Assembly: GCA_028692035.1 (NCBI GenBank)
Contig: JAQUYD010000021.1
Coordinates: forward strand, 1-34,166
DNA: 34,166 nt
Direction: 5' to 3'
DNA from: Oscillospiraceae bacterium
Lineage (GTDB): Bacteria > Bacillota > Clostridia > Oscillospirales > Ruminococcaceae
Shown in pieces: positions 26,586 through 34,041 of the stretch (positions within the stretch are counted from its first letter, which is position 1; every line of letters begins with the position of its first letter). A program made the position numbers and the translations under genes. The notes under the pieces are model-generated. The model was given only the letters and a program-made list of their open reading frames with translations, was not told the origin of the DNA and ran no database searches.

Positions 26586-26609
26586 CCGGTTTTTATCCAC
26601 AAAAACCGG
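26586..26609. promoter_or_regulatory. Hairpin displaying a perfect DnaA box upstream of the lipid-glycosylation genes
   Basis: CCGGTTTTT (26586-26594) and AAAAACCGG (26601-26609) form a 9-bp stem whose loop region contains TTATCCACA (26593-26601), the only perfect consensus DnaA box I found between genes. It lies about 60 bp upstream of an extended -10 element. Around it, 26473-26660, nothing else is recognised. Confidence 0.5.
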
Positions 26610-26657
26610 ATTATACCGGCATTTTACCGAAAGATGCTGTCTTTTTGGTGTAATCTT

Positions 26658-26666
26658 TGCTATAAT
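26658..26666 (+). promoter_or_regulatory. Extended -10 promoter of the glycosyltransferase operon
   Basis: TGC followed directly by a perfect TATAAT (26661-26666). No good -35 is seen at the expected place (26638-26643, TGTCTT). It leaves a leader of about 250 nt before the favoured start at 26924. Confidence 0.6.
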
Positions 26667-26923
26667 GAACTTGAAAAGCCGGGCTTTGCGGCGATTAGCG
26701 GCTTATCGCGCGGGAAAGAATAGGAAAGAGCCTTCTTTTCCGGGAGCAGAGCGGTTTTGATTTTGCCGGCGGAGCAGTCTTGTTTTCCGGCTTTGGAGGG
26801 AGTGGGGTTTTGATGAAAGAAAAAGAAAGTTTTGATGCAGCCCCCCAGTCAATGAAGAAAAAACAGTCCCCTGTTCGTTTTTTAGGAAGAGGAAGAAACA
26901 GAAAGAAAGAAGGGGGACTTCAT

Positions 26924-27982
26924 ATGGTGCGAATCAATATGCTCTCACAAGCGGGTATGACCAAAGGGCACGGCGTACTTTCTGCTTTTGAAGAACAGAC
27001 AAAACTGGTCAGCGAAGGATTGGGCCCCAATTATACGGTTGTGGTCAACAGCTGGAAAAAGGCGGATATTTTACATTTCCACACGGTCAACCCAAACTAT
27101 CTGCTGCGCAGCTGGTTTACATCCGCGGTAAAGGTGGGCTATGTCCATTTTCTGCCTCAGACGCTGGAGGGCTCTATCCGGCTGCCAAAACCGATCCAAA
27201 AGCTGCTGTGCAAATATGTGCTGCTTTTTTATAAATCGATGGACAGGCTGATTGTGGTAAACCCGTCCTTTGCACCAAAACTGGCGGAATGCGGCATTCC
27301 GGCGGACAAAATCGAGTATATTCCCAATTTTGTGGACGACGAACAGTTTTATCCGATGGAAGCGCAGGAGAGGCTTGCCACCCGCCGGGAATTTGGGCTG
27401 GATCCGGAAAAGTTTACCGTTCTTTGCGCGGGCCAGATGCAAAAACGCAAAGGCTTTTTGGATTTTTTGGAGACCGCTCGCCGCTGCCCCGATATGCAGT
27501 TTGTATGGGCCGGGGGCTTCTCCTTTGGCAAAATCACCGACGGATACGACGAGATCCGGCACGCGGTGGAGCATCTGCCGGCCAACGTGCAGCTGACGGG
27601 GATTGTGCCGCGGGAAAAAATGAACGGCCTTTACAATGCGGCGGACGTATTTTTCCTGCCTTCCTTTGACGAGCTGTTCCCTATGACGTTGCTGGAATCC
27701 ATGTGCTGCAGCAAGCCAATTCTGGTGCGTGACCTGGATTTGTACCCCTGCATTTTGGAGGGGTATTATACAGCGGCCAACGATGTAGACGGGTTTGTCT
27801 GCCAATTGCGGGCCCTGACCGATCCTGCGGAGCATGCGAAAGCAGCTGCCCGATCGGCTGAGGGGCACCAGCGCTATACCAAAGCGGCGGTGCTTTCCTA
27901 CTGGAAAAATTGCTATGCTTCTTTACTGCCGCAGGCGCAACCGGTGCCACAGGCACGAGGAGGGGGCGATTTGCATTTATGA
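26924..27982 (+). CDS. GT4 family glycosyltransferase, CpoA-like lipid glycosyltransferase
   Basis: A 352-residue GT-B fold enzyme. The N-terminus (VRINMLSQAGMTKGHGVLSAFEEQ) resembles the streptococcal diacylglycerol glycosyltransferase CpoA, and the C-terminal half has CAGQMQKRKGFLDFLE and the nucleotide-sugar block SFDELFPMTLLESMCC. The likely role is building glycolipid anchors at the inner face of the membrane. AGGGGG lies seven bases before the ATG at 26924. A second in-frame ATG at 26813, with its own GGAGGGAG, would add 37 mostly basic residues, so two start sites are possible. It overlaps the next membrane-protein gene by four bases (ATGA). Acceptor and sugar are inferred. Confidence 0.83.
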   Translation: MVRINMLSQAGMTKGHGVLSAFEEQTKLVSEGLGPNYTVVVNSWKKADILHFHTVNPNYLLRSWFTSAVKVGYVHFLPQTLEGSIRLPKPIQKLLCKYVLLFYKSMDRLIVVNPSFAPKLAECGIPADKIEYIPNFVDDEQFYPMEAQERLATRREFGLDPEKFTVLCAGQMQKRKGFLDFLETARRCPDMQFVWAGGFSFGKITDGYDEIRHAVEHLPANVQLTGIVPREKMNGLYNAADVFFLPSFDELFPMTLLESMCCSKPILVRDLDLYPCILEGYYTAANDVDGFVCQLRALTDPAEHAKAAARSAEGHQRYTKAAVLSYWKNCYASLLPQAQPVPQARGGGDLHL

Positions 27983-28575
27983 GCATCCGAGGTGGAAAAA
28001 TCCTCAGCACTGCGGTGACGATTATTGGGATTATCATTTCGCTGGTGCTGGTGATTGTTGGACTAAAAATGGGGGTGTTCACCTCCCCCGAAACCTTACA
28101 GATGTTTTTGCGCGGCGCAGGAATGTGGGCCCCGCTGATCTTTATAGGGATCCAGGTGGTACAGGTGGTGTTCCCCATCATCCCCGGCGGGCTTACCTGT
28201 GTGGCGGGAGTACTGCTGTTTGGGCCGGTTTGGGGCTTTGTTTATAACTATGTGGGGATCTGTGTCGGATCCGGCATCAATTTTTCGCTGGCCAAGCAGT
28301 ACGGCCGCCCCTTTGTGGAGCGTTCCGTTTCAGAAAAGGTGTGGGGCAAGTACATCAAATGGCTAGACTCCCCCAAGTTTGATCTGTATTTTGCGCTGGC
28401 GATCTTCTTCCCGGTGGCGCCGGACGACTTTTTGTGCCTGCTGGCGGGGCTGACGCCCATGAAATTCCGGCGGTTCGCGACCATTATCCTGCTGGGCAAG
28501 CCCCTTTCGTTGCTGGTGTACAGCTGGGGGTTAGCCGCCGTGTTGGGACATGTTTCGCGGTTTTTAGCCGGCTAG
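27979..28575 (+). CDS. VTT-domain (TVP38/DedA-like) membrane protein
   Basis: A 198-residue polytopic membrane protein of the TVP38/TMEM64 (VTT) family. Helices are near residues 9-28, 50-85 (the re-entrant segment FPIIPGGLTCVAGVLLFGPVWG), 88-105, 138-160 and 170-195; the conserved Gly-rich GSGINFSLAKQYGR follows. A second re-entrant pattern FFPVAPDDFLCLLAGLTPM is typical. Family members act in lipid scrambling or undecaprenyl/phospholipid recycling. Its ATG overlaps the glycosyltransferase stop (ATGA), which fits a joint role in lipid or envelope metabolism. GAGGAGGGGG lies upstream. Confidence 0.87.
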   Translation: MSIRGGKILSTAVTIIGIIISLVLVIVGLKMGVFTSPETLQMFLRGAGMWAPLIFIGIQVVQVVFPIIPGGLTCVAGVLLFGPVWGFVYNYVGICVGSGINFSLAKQYGRPFVERSVSEKVWGKYIKWLDSPKFDLYFALAIFFPVAPDDFLCLLAGLTPMKFRRFATIILLGKPLSLLVYSWGLAAVLGHVSRFLAG

Positions 28576-28614
28576 TCCATTTTGCCAGGGAGCAGGAAAA
28601 ACGGAGGGGGCGCT

Positions 28615-29217
28615 ATGACAGAACGGGAAAAAATGCTGGCTGGACGTTTATATGATCCCTCCGATAGGGAATTGGCCTGCTTGCGGGAGAAGGCTTTTCG
28701 GCTGGTGGGGCAGTTCAATGGGTTGGATAAAACGGAGAACGGGCCCCAGCGGGATATTTTGCGGCAACTTTTGGGCGGCATGGGCGAGCATGTGACCTTT
28801 CGTGCCGCGGTGCGATTTGATTATGGCTGTAACACCTATGTGGGGGACAACTGTTATTTTAATTTCAATGCGGTATTTCTCGATTGTGCCGAGATCCGGA
28901 TCGGGTCCAATGTGATGGTAGGGCCTGGCGTGTCTTTTTTTACGGCGCTGCATCCCCTGCTGGCTGAAGAACGCAATGCCCGTACCGATGGAAACGGCCG
29001 GCGGTACAATTTGGAATATGCCAGGCCCATTACGGTGGAGGACAGCGTTTGGCTGGGCGGCGGGGTGATCGTCAACGGCGGTGTGACTATCGGTCGCGGT
29101 GCGGTGATTGGTTCGGGCAGCGTGGTCACCCGGGATATTCCGCCGGGGGTTGTGGCGGCGGGAGTTCCCTGCCGGGTGATCCGGCCGATTACCGAGGCGG
29201 ACCGGATGGAAGGTTAA
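28615..29217 (+). CDS. maa: Maltose-type sugar O-acetyltransferase
   Basis: A hexapeptide-repeat acetyltransferase of 200 residues, LacA/Maa/NodL group. The N-terminal domain begins TEREKMLAGRLYDPSDREL, the diagnostic start of maltose acetyltransferases, and the beta-helix contains DCAEIRIGSNVMVGPGV, the FFTALHP active-site His loop, and DSVWLGGGVIVNGGVTIGRG up to AGVPCRVIRPI. It uses acetyl-CoA to acetylate glucosyl or galactosyl units. ACGGAGGGGG precedes the ATG at 28615. It follows the VTT gene by 39 bp and could acetylate a glycolipid headgroup made by the GT4 enzyme; that link is inference. Confidence 0.9.
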   Translation: MTEREKMLAGRLYDPSDRELACLREKAFRLVGQFNGLDKTENGPQRDILRQLLGGMGEHVTFRAAVRFDYGCNTYVGDNCYFNFNAVFLDCAEIRIGSNVMVGPGVSFFTALHPLLAEERNARTDGNGRRYNLEYARPITVEDSVWLGGGVIVNGGVTIGRGAVIGSGSVVTRDIPPGVVAAGVPCRVIRPITEADRMEG

Positions 29218-29249
29218 AAGAGCAAAGAGCGCCGGTTAAACAGGCGTAA

Positions 29250-29290
29250 AAAAGGCCCGGAAAAGGAATTTTCCTTTTCCGGGCCTTTTG
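29250..29290. terminator. Bidirectional terminator after the acetyltransferase
   Basis: A perfect 19-bp inverted repeat (29250-29268 and 29271-29289) with a minimal loop, A-run on the left and T-run on the right. It serves the plus-strand operon and the convergent methyltransferase remnant. Confidence 0.9.
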
Positions 29291-29337
29291 GGCGTTTGAT
29301 CGGAAAGAATGTTATTGTCTCCTCTGCTCCCAGCAGG

Positions 29338-29517
29338 CTATTTTCGCCGTTCCACCGCTAAAATATAGGGGCAGTCCGGCACATGGATCAGCCGGTGCAG
29401 CAGCACGTCGTACCGCTTGGCGTCAAGGCGGGAAAGGGTTTGCTGCAGAGCTTCCCCTTCCAGCCGGCCTTCCTCGTGGCCGGGATAAATAAGGGACATT
29501 CGCAGATAAGCTATTTG
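29338..29517 (-). pseudogene. C-terminal remnant of a YtqB-like class I SAM methyltransferase
   Basis: On the minus strand an open frame runs from about 29517 to a TAG at 29338-29340. From 29499 it reads MSLIYPGHEEGRLEGEALQQ and ends CPYILAVERRK. This matches the C-terminus of YtqB-type methyltransferases (YPGHEEG...E...L...ll.i.k). The whole SAM-binding N-terminal domain is missing: upstream of about 29508 the sequence is unrelated, with an in-frame stop at 29518-29520. It is therefore a chromosomal gene cut by the accessory island whose left edge lies near 29508-29520. Family assignment is from memory of the motif, fairly confident. Confidence 0.72.
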
Positions 29518-29574
29518 TTAAAAGCATCTCAAAAAGAAATTCTTTCGCGGGATACTTAAAAAATAATACCCAAC

Positions 29575-29621
29575 AACAGGAACGATACTTCCATAACGGA
29601 TATGTATCGTTCTTGTTTTTT
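29575..29621 (+). terminator. Intrinsic terminator at the left edge of the accessory island
   Basis: Arms 29575-29588 and 29604-29617 pair over 14 bp (one G-U) with a 15-nt loop, followed by TTTT. No gene is visible just upstream, so it ends a transcript whose gene has been lost. The stretch 29518-29574 shows nothing else. Confidence 0.72.
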
Positions 29622-29672
29622 GCCTGTAGTCATCCTGGCACAACCTGCTTCGCTCGTCCATTTACATCATGC

Positions 29673-29708
29673 AAAGCGCACGACCATCTTTGTGGTCGTG
29701 CGCTTTTT
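29673..29708 (+). terminator. Second intrinsic terminator in the island
   Basis: A perfect 14-bp stem (29673-29686 and 29693-29706) with a TCTTTG loop, followed by TTTTT. It stands alone between two gene remnants, probably the end of a deleted gene. The stretch 29709-29797 shows nothing else. Confidence 0.8.
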
Positions 29709-29812
29709 ACTATACAGACCGAGAGAGAAAAAGAAGCTCTGTAGGCTGCCGCTCTCCTCCGTCTCTGACATTTGGTTTTCCCCAAATGTTCAGAAATAAG
29801 GAGGACAGCGAA

Positions 29813-30355
29813 ATGCTGGTCAAAATTATCAAAAACAGTGTGGAATCGGAATAGTTCACACTTACAAAGCAGATCCACCGCTCTCTGTTGCTGGACAAGC
29901 CGGAGGCAGTAATTATCCATATTGAAGACTTCTACCCTGAAAGCCCGGAGAGCGGGCAACTGGTCACATTGGAGTTCGGCTGCTTTACCACAATAGCCCG
30001 CGATTTTGTTCTGGAAGAAAACAGGCAGGAGAAACAAAAGGAGCGGCATCACGATAAAAGCCACATGGAGTTGATCGAGCAAAGCGGAAGCCATGCCCTT
30101 GTGACATCGGTTGAGGAAGAACATCTGCAGCAAGAGCTCCGGTACATCATGCAGGATGCCAGGACAATGCTCACTACAGTACAGGAGCGCCGAGTTAGGA
30201 TGTTCATCGAGGACGGTTTGTCGTCCTCTGAAATCGGTCGGCGCGAGGGTGTCAGCTATAAGGTGATTGGGCGCTCCATTAAAGCCGGATTGGGGGAAAT
30301 AAAAAAGTTTTGGAAGCATGGGTCTAAAACGGCGGTTTTTTGTCGGATTAAGTGA
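29813..30355 (+). pseudogene. Sigma-region-4-like element regulator with an in-frame amber codon
   Basis: AAGGAGG (29798-29804) precedes ATG 29813, which opens MLVKIIKNSVESE and meets TAG at codon 14 (29852-29854). The same frame then continues without interruption (FTLTKQIHRSLLLDKPEAV...) to a TGA-free end at 30355, 180 codons in all. The C-terminal part (TTVQERRVRMFIEDGLSSSEIGRREGVSYKVIGRSI) is a helix-turn-helix of sigma factor region 4 type, as found in small regulators of conjugative elements. A point mutation in an otherwise intact gene is the simplest reading; restart at TTG 29888 would still give the helix-turn-helix part. Other changes were not seen. Confidence 0.65.
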
Positions 30356-30774
30356 AATGGAAAATAAATCCTTCGCTGTTCCTTGAAAAACACCGCTCAG
30401 AGCGGTCATATCCGACGACCTGAATACGTTAGCCGGCAGACCCGATGAGGGAAAGCGACACGGAGGATGCGCCAAGACCACCTGTGCGGATAGTCAGAGT
30501 ATTCGCATCAAAGACGGCCAACCAAGGTGTAGAGCGGTACCCGCCCGGACGAAAACAGCAGTGGCACGCTGTATCGCAACGACCCTGCCGGCCTATATTG
30601 ATACTTCTGCCCAGCCACAGCCACACGCAATGGGGGCAACTCGGAGAGATCCTCGGAGGGGTGAGATTCCCATGATGCGCGCCCGCGCAGTTCAAGTATG
30701 CCGCCCGCGGCTCGAGAAGTAGTGTCGAATAGAGCCAGCATGAAGCCACGCCGCAGAAAGGAAGGTGCTGTACC
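30356..30774. other. Probable non-coding, structured region of a mobile element
   Basis: About 420 bp with no convincing gene. Several short inverted repeats are present: ACCGCT/AGCGGT (30392-30397 and 30401-30406), GCCGGCAG/CTGCCGGC (30432-30439 and 30585-30592), GAATAC/GTATTC (30422-30427 and 30499-30504), and TGCGCG/CGCGCA (30676-30681 and 30684-30689). A 76-codon frame at 30445-30675 has an unlikely composition and no ribosome binding site. It may be an RNA leader or a transfer-related site that belonged to the element between the regulator and pemK. Identity unknown. Confidence 0.4.
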
Positions 30775-30924
30775 ATGCCGCAAATCAGACGCGGAGATAT
30801 CTACTACGCAAACCTCACGCCCGTCATCGGCTGCGAGCAAGGCGGGATACGCCCTGTGGTCATTATTCAGAACGACGTTGGAAATTTACATAGCCCCACG
30901 GTCATCGTCGCAGCTCTTGATTGA
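30775..30924 (+). pseudogene. PemK/MazF-type toxin, truncated to 49 residues
   Basis: The ATG at 30775 follows AAAGGAAGG and opens [20 protein letters not shown], then RPVVIIQND and [10 protein letters not shown] before TGA at 30922-30924. This is the N-terminal half of a PemK/MazF endoribonuclease, which is normally about 110-120 residues; the second half with its Thr/Asp catalytic elements is lost. The frame breaks near 30908-30913, where the DNA turns into the end of the fic locus. No antitoxin gene precedes it. It is therefore most likely non-functional. Confidence 0.85.
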
Positions 30925-31014
30925 ACTGCGGCCGTTTTGCTGTTCATCAGGTGTCCTTACGAAGAATATCCAAGTAGGCGCTGTAGGAGAAAATGCGTGT
31001 GCGGCTTTGCTTAT
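30911..31014. repeat. Copy 1 of a repeated fic 3' end
   Basis: This 104-bp segment recurs at 32865-32966 with a few substitutions and a 2-bp length difference. It covers the last 20 codons of fic and its terminator. In this copy the outer arm of the terminator is replaced by pemK sequence, so the hairpin is broken. Confidence 0.9.
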
Positions 31015-32089
31015 CGGTTTGCTCCAAGATGCCCTTCTCCGCCAATACCGAGACCGCCCGAGAAACCGCATTATAGGAAAGCGAAAGCGCCTTGGCGGTT
31101 TTCTTAATTTCGATGATCGGGTTGGTTTCAAGATAGCGGAATACCTTCAGGACATTCTGCGTGGTTCTGTCCGGCGCTCCAATTAGAGCGACATTCTCGT
31201 TGTGAAGGGCGCTCAGACGGTCGACTGTTTCAATGGCGTCCTGTGCTGACTCATGAAGCGCCTGCAGGAAGAATTTGATCCATTGCTCATAGCTGCCCGT
31301 CCGACGCACCTCGGTTATGCGGTCATAGTATTCGATCCTGTTCTTTTTCAAGAAATAGGAGATATACAGCGCCGGTGTGGAAAGGGCGCCTTTTTCCATG
31401 AGAAACAGCGTGATGAGCAGACGGCCGATCCTGCCGTTGCCGTCGAGGAACGGATGGATTGTTTCAAACTGATAATGGATAAGCCCTGCGCGAATCAGCA
31501 GATCAAGGCTGTCGTCGGCGTTCAGGTACTTCTCCAAATCGGACATTGCCTCCACCATGTCGTCAGGAGAGGGCGGGATGTATCTGGCGTTTTTTATCGT
31601 GCTTCCCGCGCCGCCGATCCAGTTCTGCGAGGTGCGGAACTCGCCGGGGCTTTTTTCCTGCCCGCGGACGTCCTGCATCAAAACAGCATGGGTCTCTTTG
31701 AGCAGCCTGATGCACAGAGGCAGCTCCTTCAACCGGGCAAGGGCAAAATCCGTTGCCTTAATATAGTTCACGACATCGGATACATCGCGGTTGGCATTCT
31801 TCTCAATCAGAGGATTCAGCACATCGTCCAGCGTGGCCTGTGTGCCCTCAATCTGCGAGGACAGCAACGCCTCCTTCCGCACATACATGGTAACGAACAA
31901 ATCCATATTGGGGATGCGCGCTGCGATCCCAGACAAAAGAGCAAGCTCCTTATTTGCCTTTACCAAGAGCTCAACCAGCTCATCGTCCATATCCAGCGGA
32001 GGCACAGGAGGCAGCGGCGTTGGCACAAAGGACTGATACGCCATCTCGCCGGACAGATTGTTTTTATAGCTTCCCGCTCTGTTATTCAT
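30947..32089 (-). CDS. Class II Fic-domain protein with C-terminal winged helix
   Basis: An intact 380-residue Fic protein, expected to AMPylate (or otherwise modify) a target protein. The catalytic motif HPFLDGNGRIGR spans His212-Arg223. An inhibitory alpha-helix motif SSQIEG at Ser77-Gly82 fits the (S/T)xxxE(G/N) pattern, N-terminal to the Fic motif, hence class II self-inhibited. Residues about 305-380 form a winged helix (IEIKKTAKALSLSYNAVSRAVSVLAEKG), suggesting DNA binding and autoregulation. AAGGGAGTGA precedes the ATG. It has its own promoter with a palindrome over the -35. It appears to be the best-preserved gene of the island; its terminator is damaged at the pemK junction. Confidence 0.93.
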   Translation of the reverse strand: MNNRAGSYKNNLSGEMAYQSFVPTPLPPVPPLDMDDELVELLVKANKELALLSGIAARIPNMDLFVTMYVRKEALLSSQIEGTQATLDDVLNPLIEKNANRDVSDVVNYIKATDFALARLKELPLCIRLLKETHAVLMQDVRGQEKSPGEFRTSQNWIGGAGSTIKNARYIPPSPDDMVEAMSDLEKYLNADDSLDLLIRAGLIHYQFETIHPFLDGNGRIGRLLITLFLMEKGALSTPALYISYFLKKNRIEYYDRITEVRRTGSYEQWIKFFLQALHESAQDAIETVDRLSALHNENVALIGAPDRTTQNVLKVFRYLETNPIIEIKKTAKALSLSYNAVSRAVSVLAEKGILEQTDKQSRTRIFSYSAYLDILRKDT

Positions 32090-32124
32090 AAATCGTCACT
32101 CCCTTCAATGAAATAACTGCGCTC

Positions 32125-32162
32125 ATTATACCACTATTATTTCCTCAAAACAAGAGTTTGAG
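32125..32162 (-). promoter_or_regulatory. fic promoter with palindrome over the -35
   Basis: On the minus strand -10 TATAAT (32125-32130) with extended TGG, 17-bp spacer, -35 TTGTTT (32148-32153). CTCAAA (32144-32149) and TTTGAG (32157-32162) form an inverted repeat spaced by 7 bp across the -35, a candidate operator for the Fic winged helix. Confidence 0.7.
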
Positions 32163-32274
32163 AAATAAAGAGCAAAAACAGGAGCTTTTTATTTCGTCGA
32201 AAATCGCCGAGAAGAAATCAAGGCGGCAAAAGTAAGCGTCATGTTTCATGTTGAGATAACAAGGAGGAAATATC

Positions 32275-32775
32275 ATGGAAGATAAAATGAAAACCGCCGT
32301 TTATTATAGGTTCGGTACAGCCGAGCAGCTTGAAGATAAAGCCGAAGCCCCGCAAAAACGAGTATGGCTGTACAGACGATGTGCGTCTCCTCAAAGCGCG
32401 GAACTATCACTGGCACAGCAGAAGGCCGAGCTGGAGCTGTATTGCAAACAGCACGGTTATAAAATCGTCGGGGATACCGAGGTCTGTGGCTCGAGCAAGG
32501 AGTCCATTGAAAAGCTCTTGCAGACAATCGATGCCGCCGCGGAAGTAGTCGGCACATCCGCCGTTCTTGCGGCCAAGCCGGATCGGTTTGCGCGGGAATT
32601 GGATGGACTGTTTTTGGCAAAACAAAAAGCTGATGGCTTGGATTTGCAGCGCGAAACCGCATCTGCTGACACAGACTTTATGCCGAATCAACTGATAAGG
32701 CATCTCCCAGCGGAGCCGAAACTGTCCCCAGATGAGCTGGCGGATATCGAGGCGCAAGAGACGCCATGCAAATGA
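32275..32775 (+). CDS. Short serine-recombinase-like protein
   Basis: A 166-residue protein with a resolvase/invertase N-terminal domain at about residues 28-125: RVWLYRRCASPQSAELSLAQ contains the expected nucleophile position Ser38, followed by YCKQHGYKIVGDTEV and a KPDRFARELDGL block corresponding to the kLdRf-R motif. No C-terminal DNA-binding or zinc-ribbon domain follows, so it is either a stand-alone accessory protein of conjugative elements, where such short forms occur, or a truncated integrase. AAGGAGGAAA precedes the ATG. It lies divergent from fic, with 185 bp between them. A terminator follows at 32855. Confidence 0.72.
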   Translation: MEDKMKTAVYYRFGTAEQLEDKAEAPQKRVWLYRRCASPQSAELSLAQQKAELELYCKQHGYKIVGDTEVCGSSKESIEKLLQTIDAAAEVVGTSAVLAAKPDRFARELDGLFLAKQKADGLDLQRETASADTDFMPNQLIRHLPAEPKLSPDELADIEAQETPCK

Positions 32776-32854
32776 GACGATGTAATAGAGGGTACAAAGA
32801 CACACGGCTCTATTTGCCGAGAGGTATTATTCCTGCAAATATGAATGAACAAAT

Positions 32855-32890
32855 AAAACGGCCGCAGCTCTTGAGAACTGCGGCCGTTTT
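32855..32890. terminator. Intact bidirectional terminator of the fic 3' copy
   Basis: A perfect 13-bp stem (32855-32867 and 32878-32890), AAAACGGCCGCAG type, with a 10-nt loop, A-run on the left and T-run on the right. It ends the recombinase transcript and the leftward HATPase transcript. Confidence 0.85.
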
Positions 32891-32966
32891 GCTGTTCATC
32901 AGGCATCCTTACGAAGAATATCCAAGTAGGCGCTGTAGGAGAAAATGCGTGTGTGTCTCTGCTTAT
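32865..32966. repeat. Copy 2 of the fic 3' end, remnant of a second fic gene
   Basis: On the minus strand the segment encodes HKQRHTRIFSYSAYLDIL and RKDA before its stop, against DKQSRTRIFSYSAYLDIL and RKDT in the intact gene. The differences show two diverged paralogues rather than a recent copy. Only about 20 codons plus the terminator remain. Confidence 0.85.
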
Positions 32967-32988
32967 GGCTGTATAACCAAGGAGTAGC

Positions 32989-34041
32989 TTATTTCACCGT
33001 CACATATTTTTGGTTTTTGGATTTCGGCTTATCCGGCATCGTCATTGCGAGCTTGCCCTCTGCGATGAGAGGCTTGACATAATTGCTTATGAAATAGGTT
33101 GATGTGGCGAAGCCAAACTCCCGCGCCAGTTCATCCCTGTCGCGGGGCTGAACGCAAAAGGTAAGGATGCCCAGTCTGATTTCCTCGTCCCGCTTCGGGA
33201 CATTGGCCGAGGCGTTGTATAAGGTCACCTTGAACACGCCCTGCCAACTCGCGAACACGGGAGGCAACAGTCCTGCCTTTTTCATTTCGCGGCGCATGGT
33301 GGGGATGCCTGAATAGCGGTTCTCAGAGCCGATGAGCAGTTCCAGCGCACCGGCGATGTAGGGATTTCTCGTGTCAAGCCCTACCTCGCCCAGCTTATCG
33401 ATGGTGCCGCGCCCGTACAGACCGCCCGGATTTTCAATCTCAATCCTATCGTCAAACATTAGGACGCGGACGGGTGAGTTCTCGGTGTGGATGCTGTAGT
33501 CACGATGCACCAGGGCGTTTAATATCGCCTCTCTGACGGCCATGATGGGATACTCCGTTTTGTCGTTGCGCTTGCCCACATCGCCGACGATCACCTTGCG
33601 CTTCATATTCCGAATGACAAAGGAAACCGCATCTTCCAGCATCTGCTCCAGCGTTCCCTCGATGCGCTTATCGTCAGTGAAGCGTTCGCCCATCTCGCCC
33701 AGCTCTCCGATCTGGGTGCCGGGGACAACGGAGGCGATAACACTGTACTGCGGGAACAGACTCTGCGGGAAAATGCCGAACAGCATCTCGCCGGCAATCG
33801 TAGGCTTGCCGTCCTGCGTAATGCCCTGCAGCGCAAGAATCCTCTCGTCCTCCAGCGCGGAGAGCTGTTTTTTCATTTCCCTGACCTTGGCGAAATACAA
33901 ACTGAGGGCATTGGTGTTCAAATCCTCCATGGTTGCCCGGTTGTCCGTGCGAAGCTCATCTTGGATCTTGCGTTTGAATACCTCGAAGCTATAGACCTCA
34001 TATTCCGTCATGGGCTTGTCGGCCTCGCCGACGCGGATATA
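32989..34041 (-). pseudogene. AlbA/HATPase-domain regulator (RecG-like) lacking its N-terminus
   Basis: The frame reads from about 34041 (YIRVGEADKPMTEYEVYSFE) to its stop at 32989, about 350 residues. YIRVG is the end of an AlbA_2 (schlafen-like) domain; the C-terminal part has a GHKL ATPase region (AVREAILNALVHRDYSIHTENS..., IENPGGLYG) and a winged helix at the end. The family normally has another 80-120 residues in front, which are missing: upstream of about 34041 the DNA becomes the start of a methylase gene in another frame. Translation from ATG 34011 would give 340 residues. It is usually found in restriction-modification and defence clusters. Confidence 0.72.

Noticed and set aside
29630-30481. 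A 283-codon minus-strand frame in the island
   Set aside because: It is antisense to the sigma-like gene and crosses two terminators; composition is not protein-like.
30445-30675. A 76-codon plus-strand frame in the non-coding block
   Set aside because: No ribosome binding site, unusual Pro/Arg/Gln composition and overlap with inverted repeats; recorded as part of the non-coding block.
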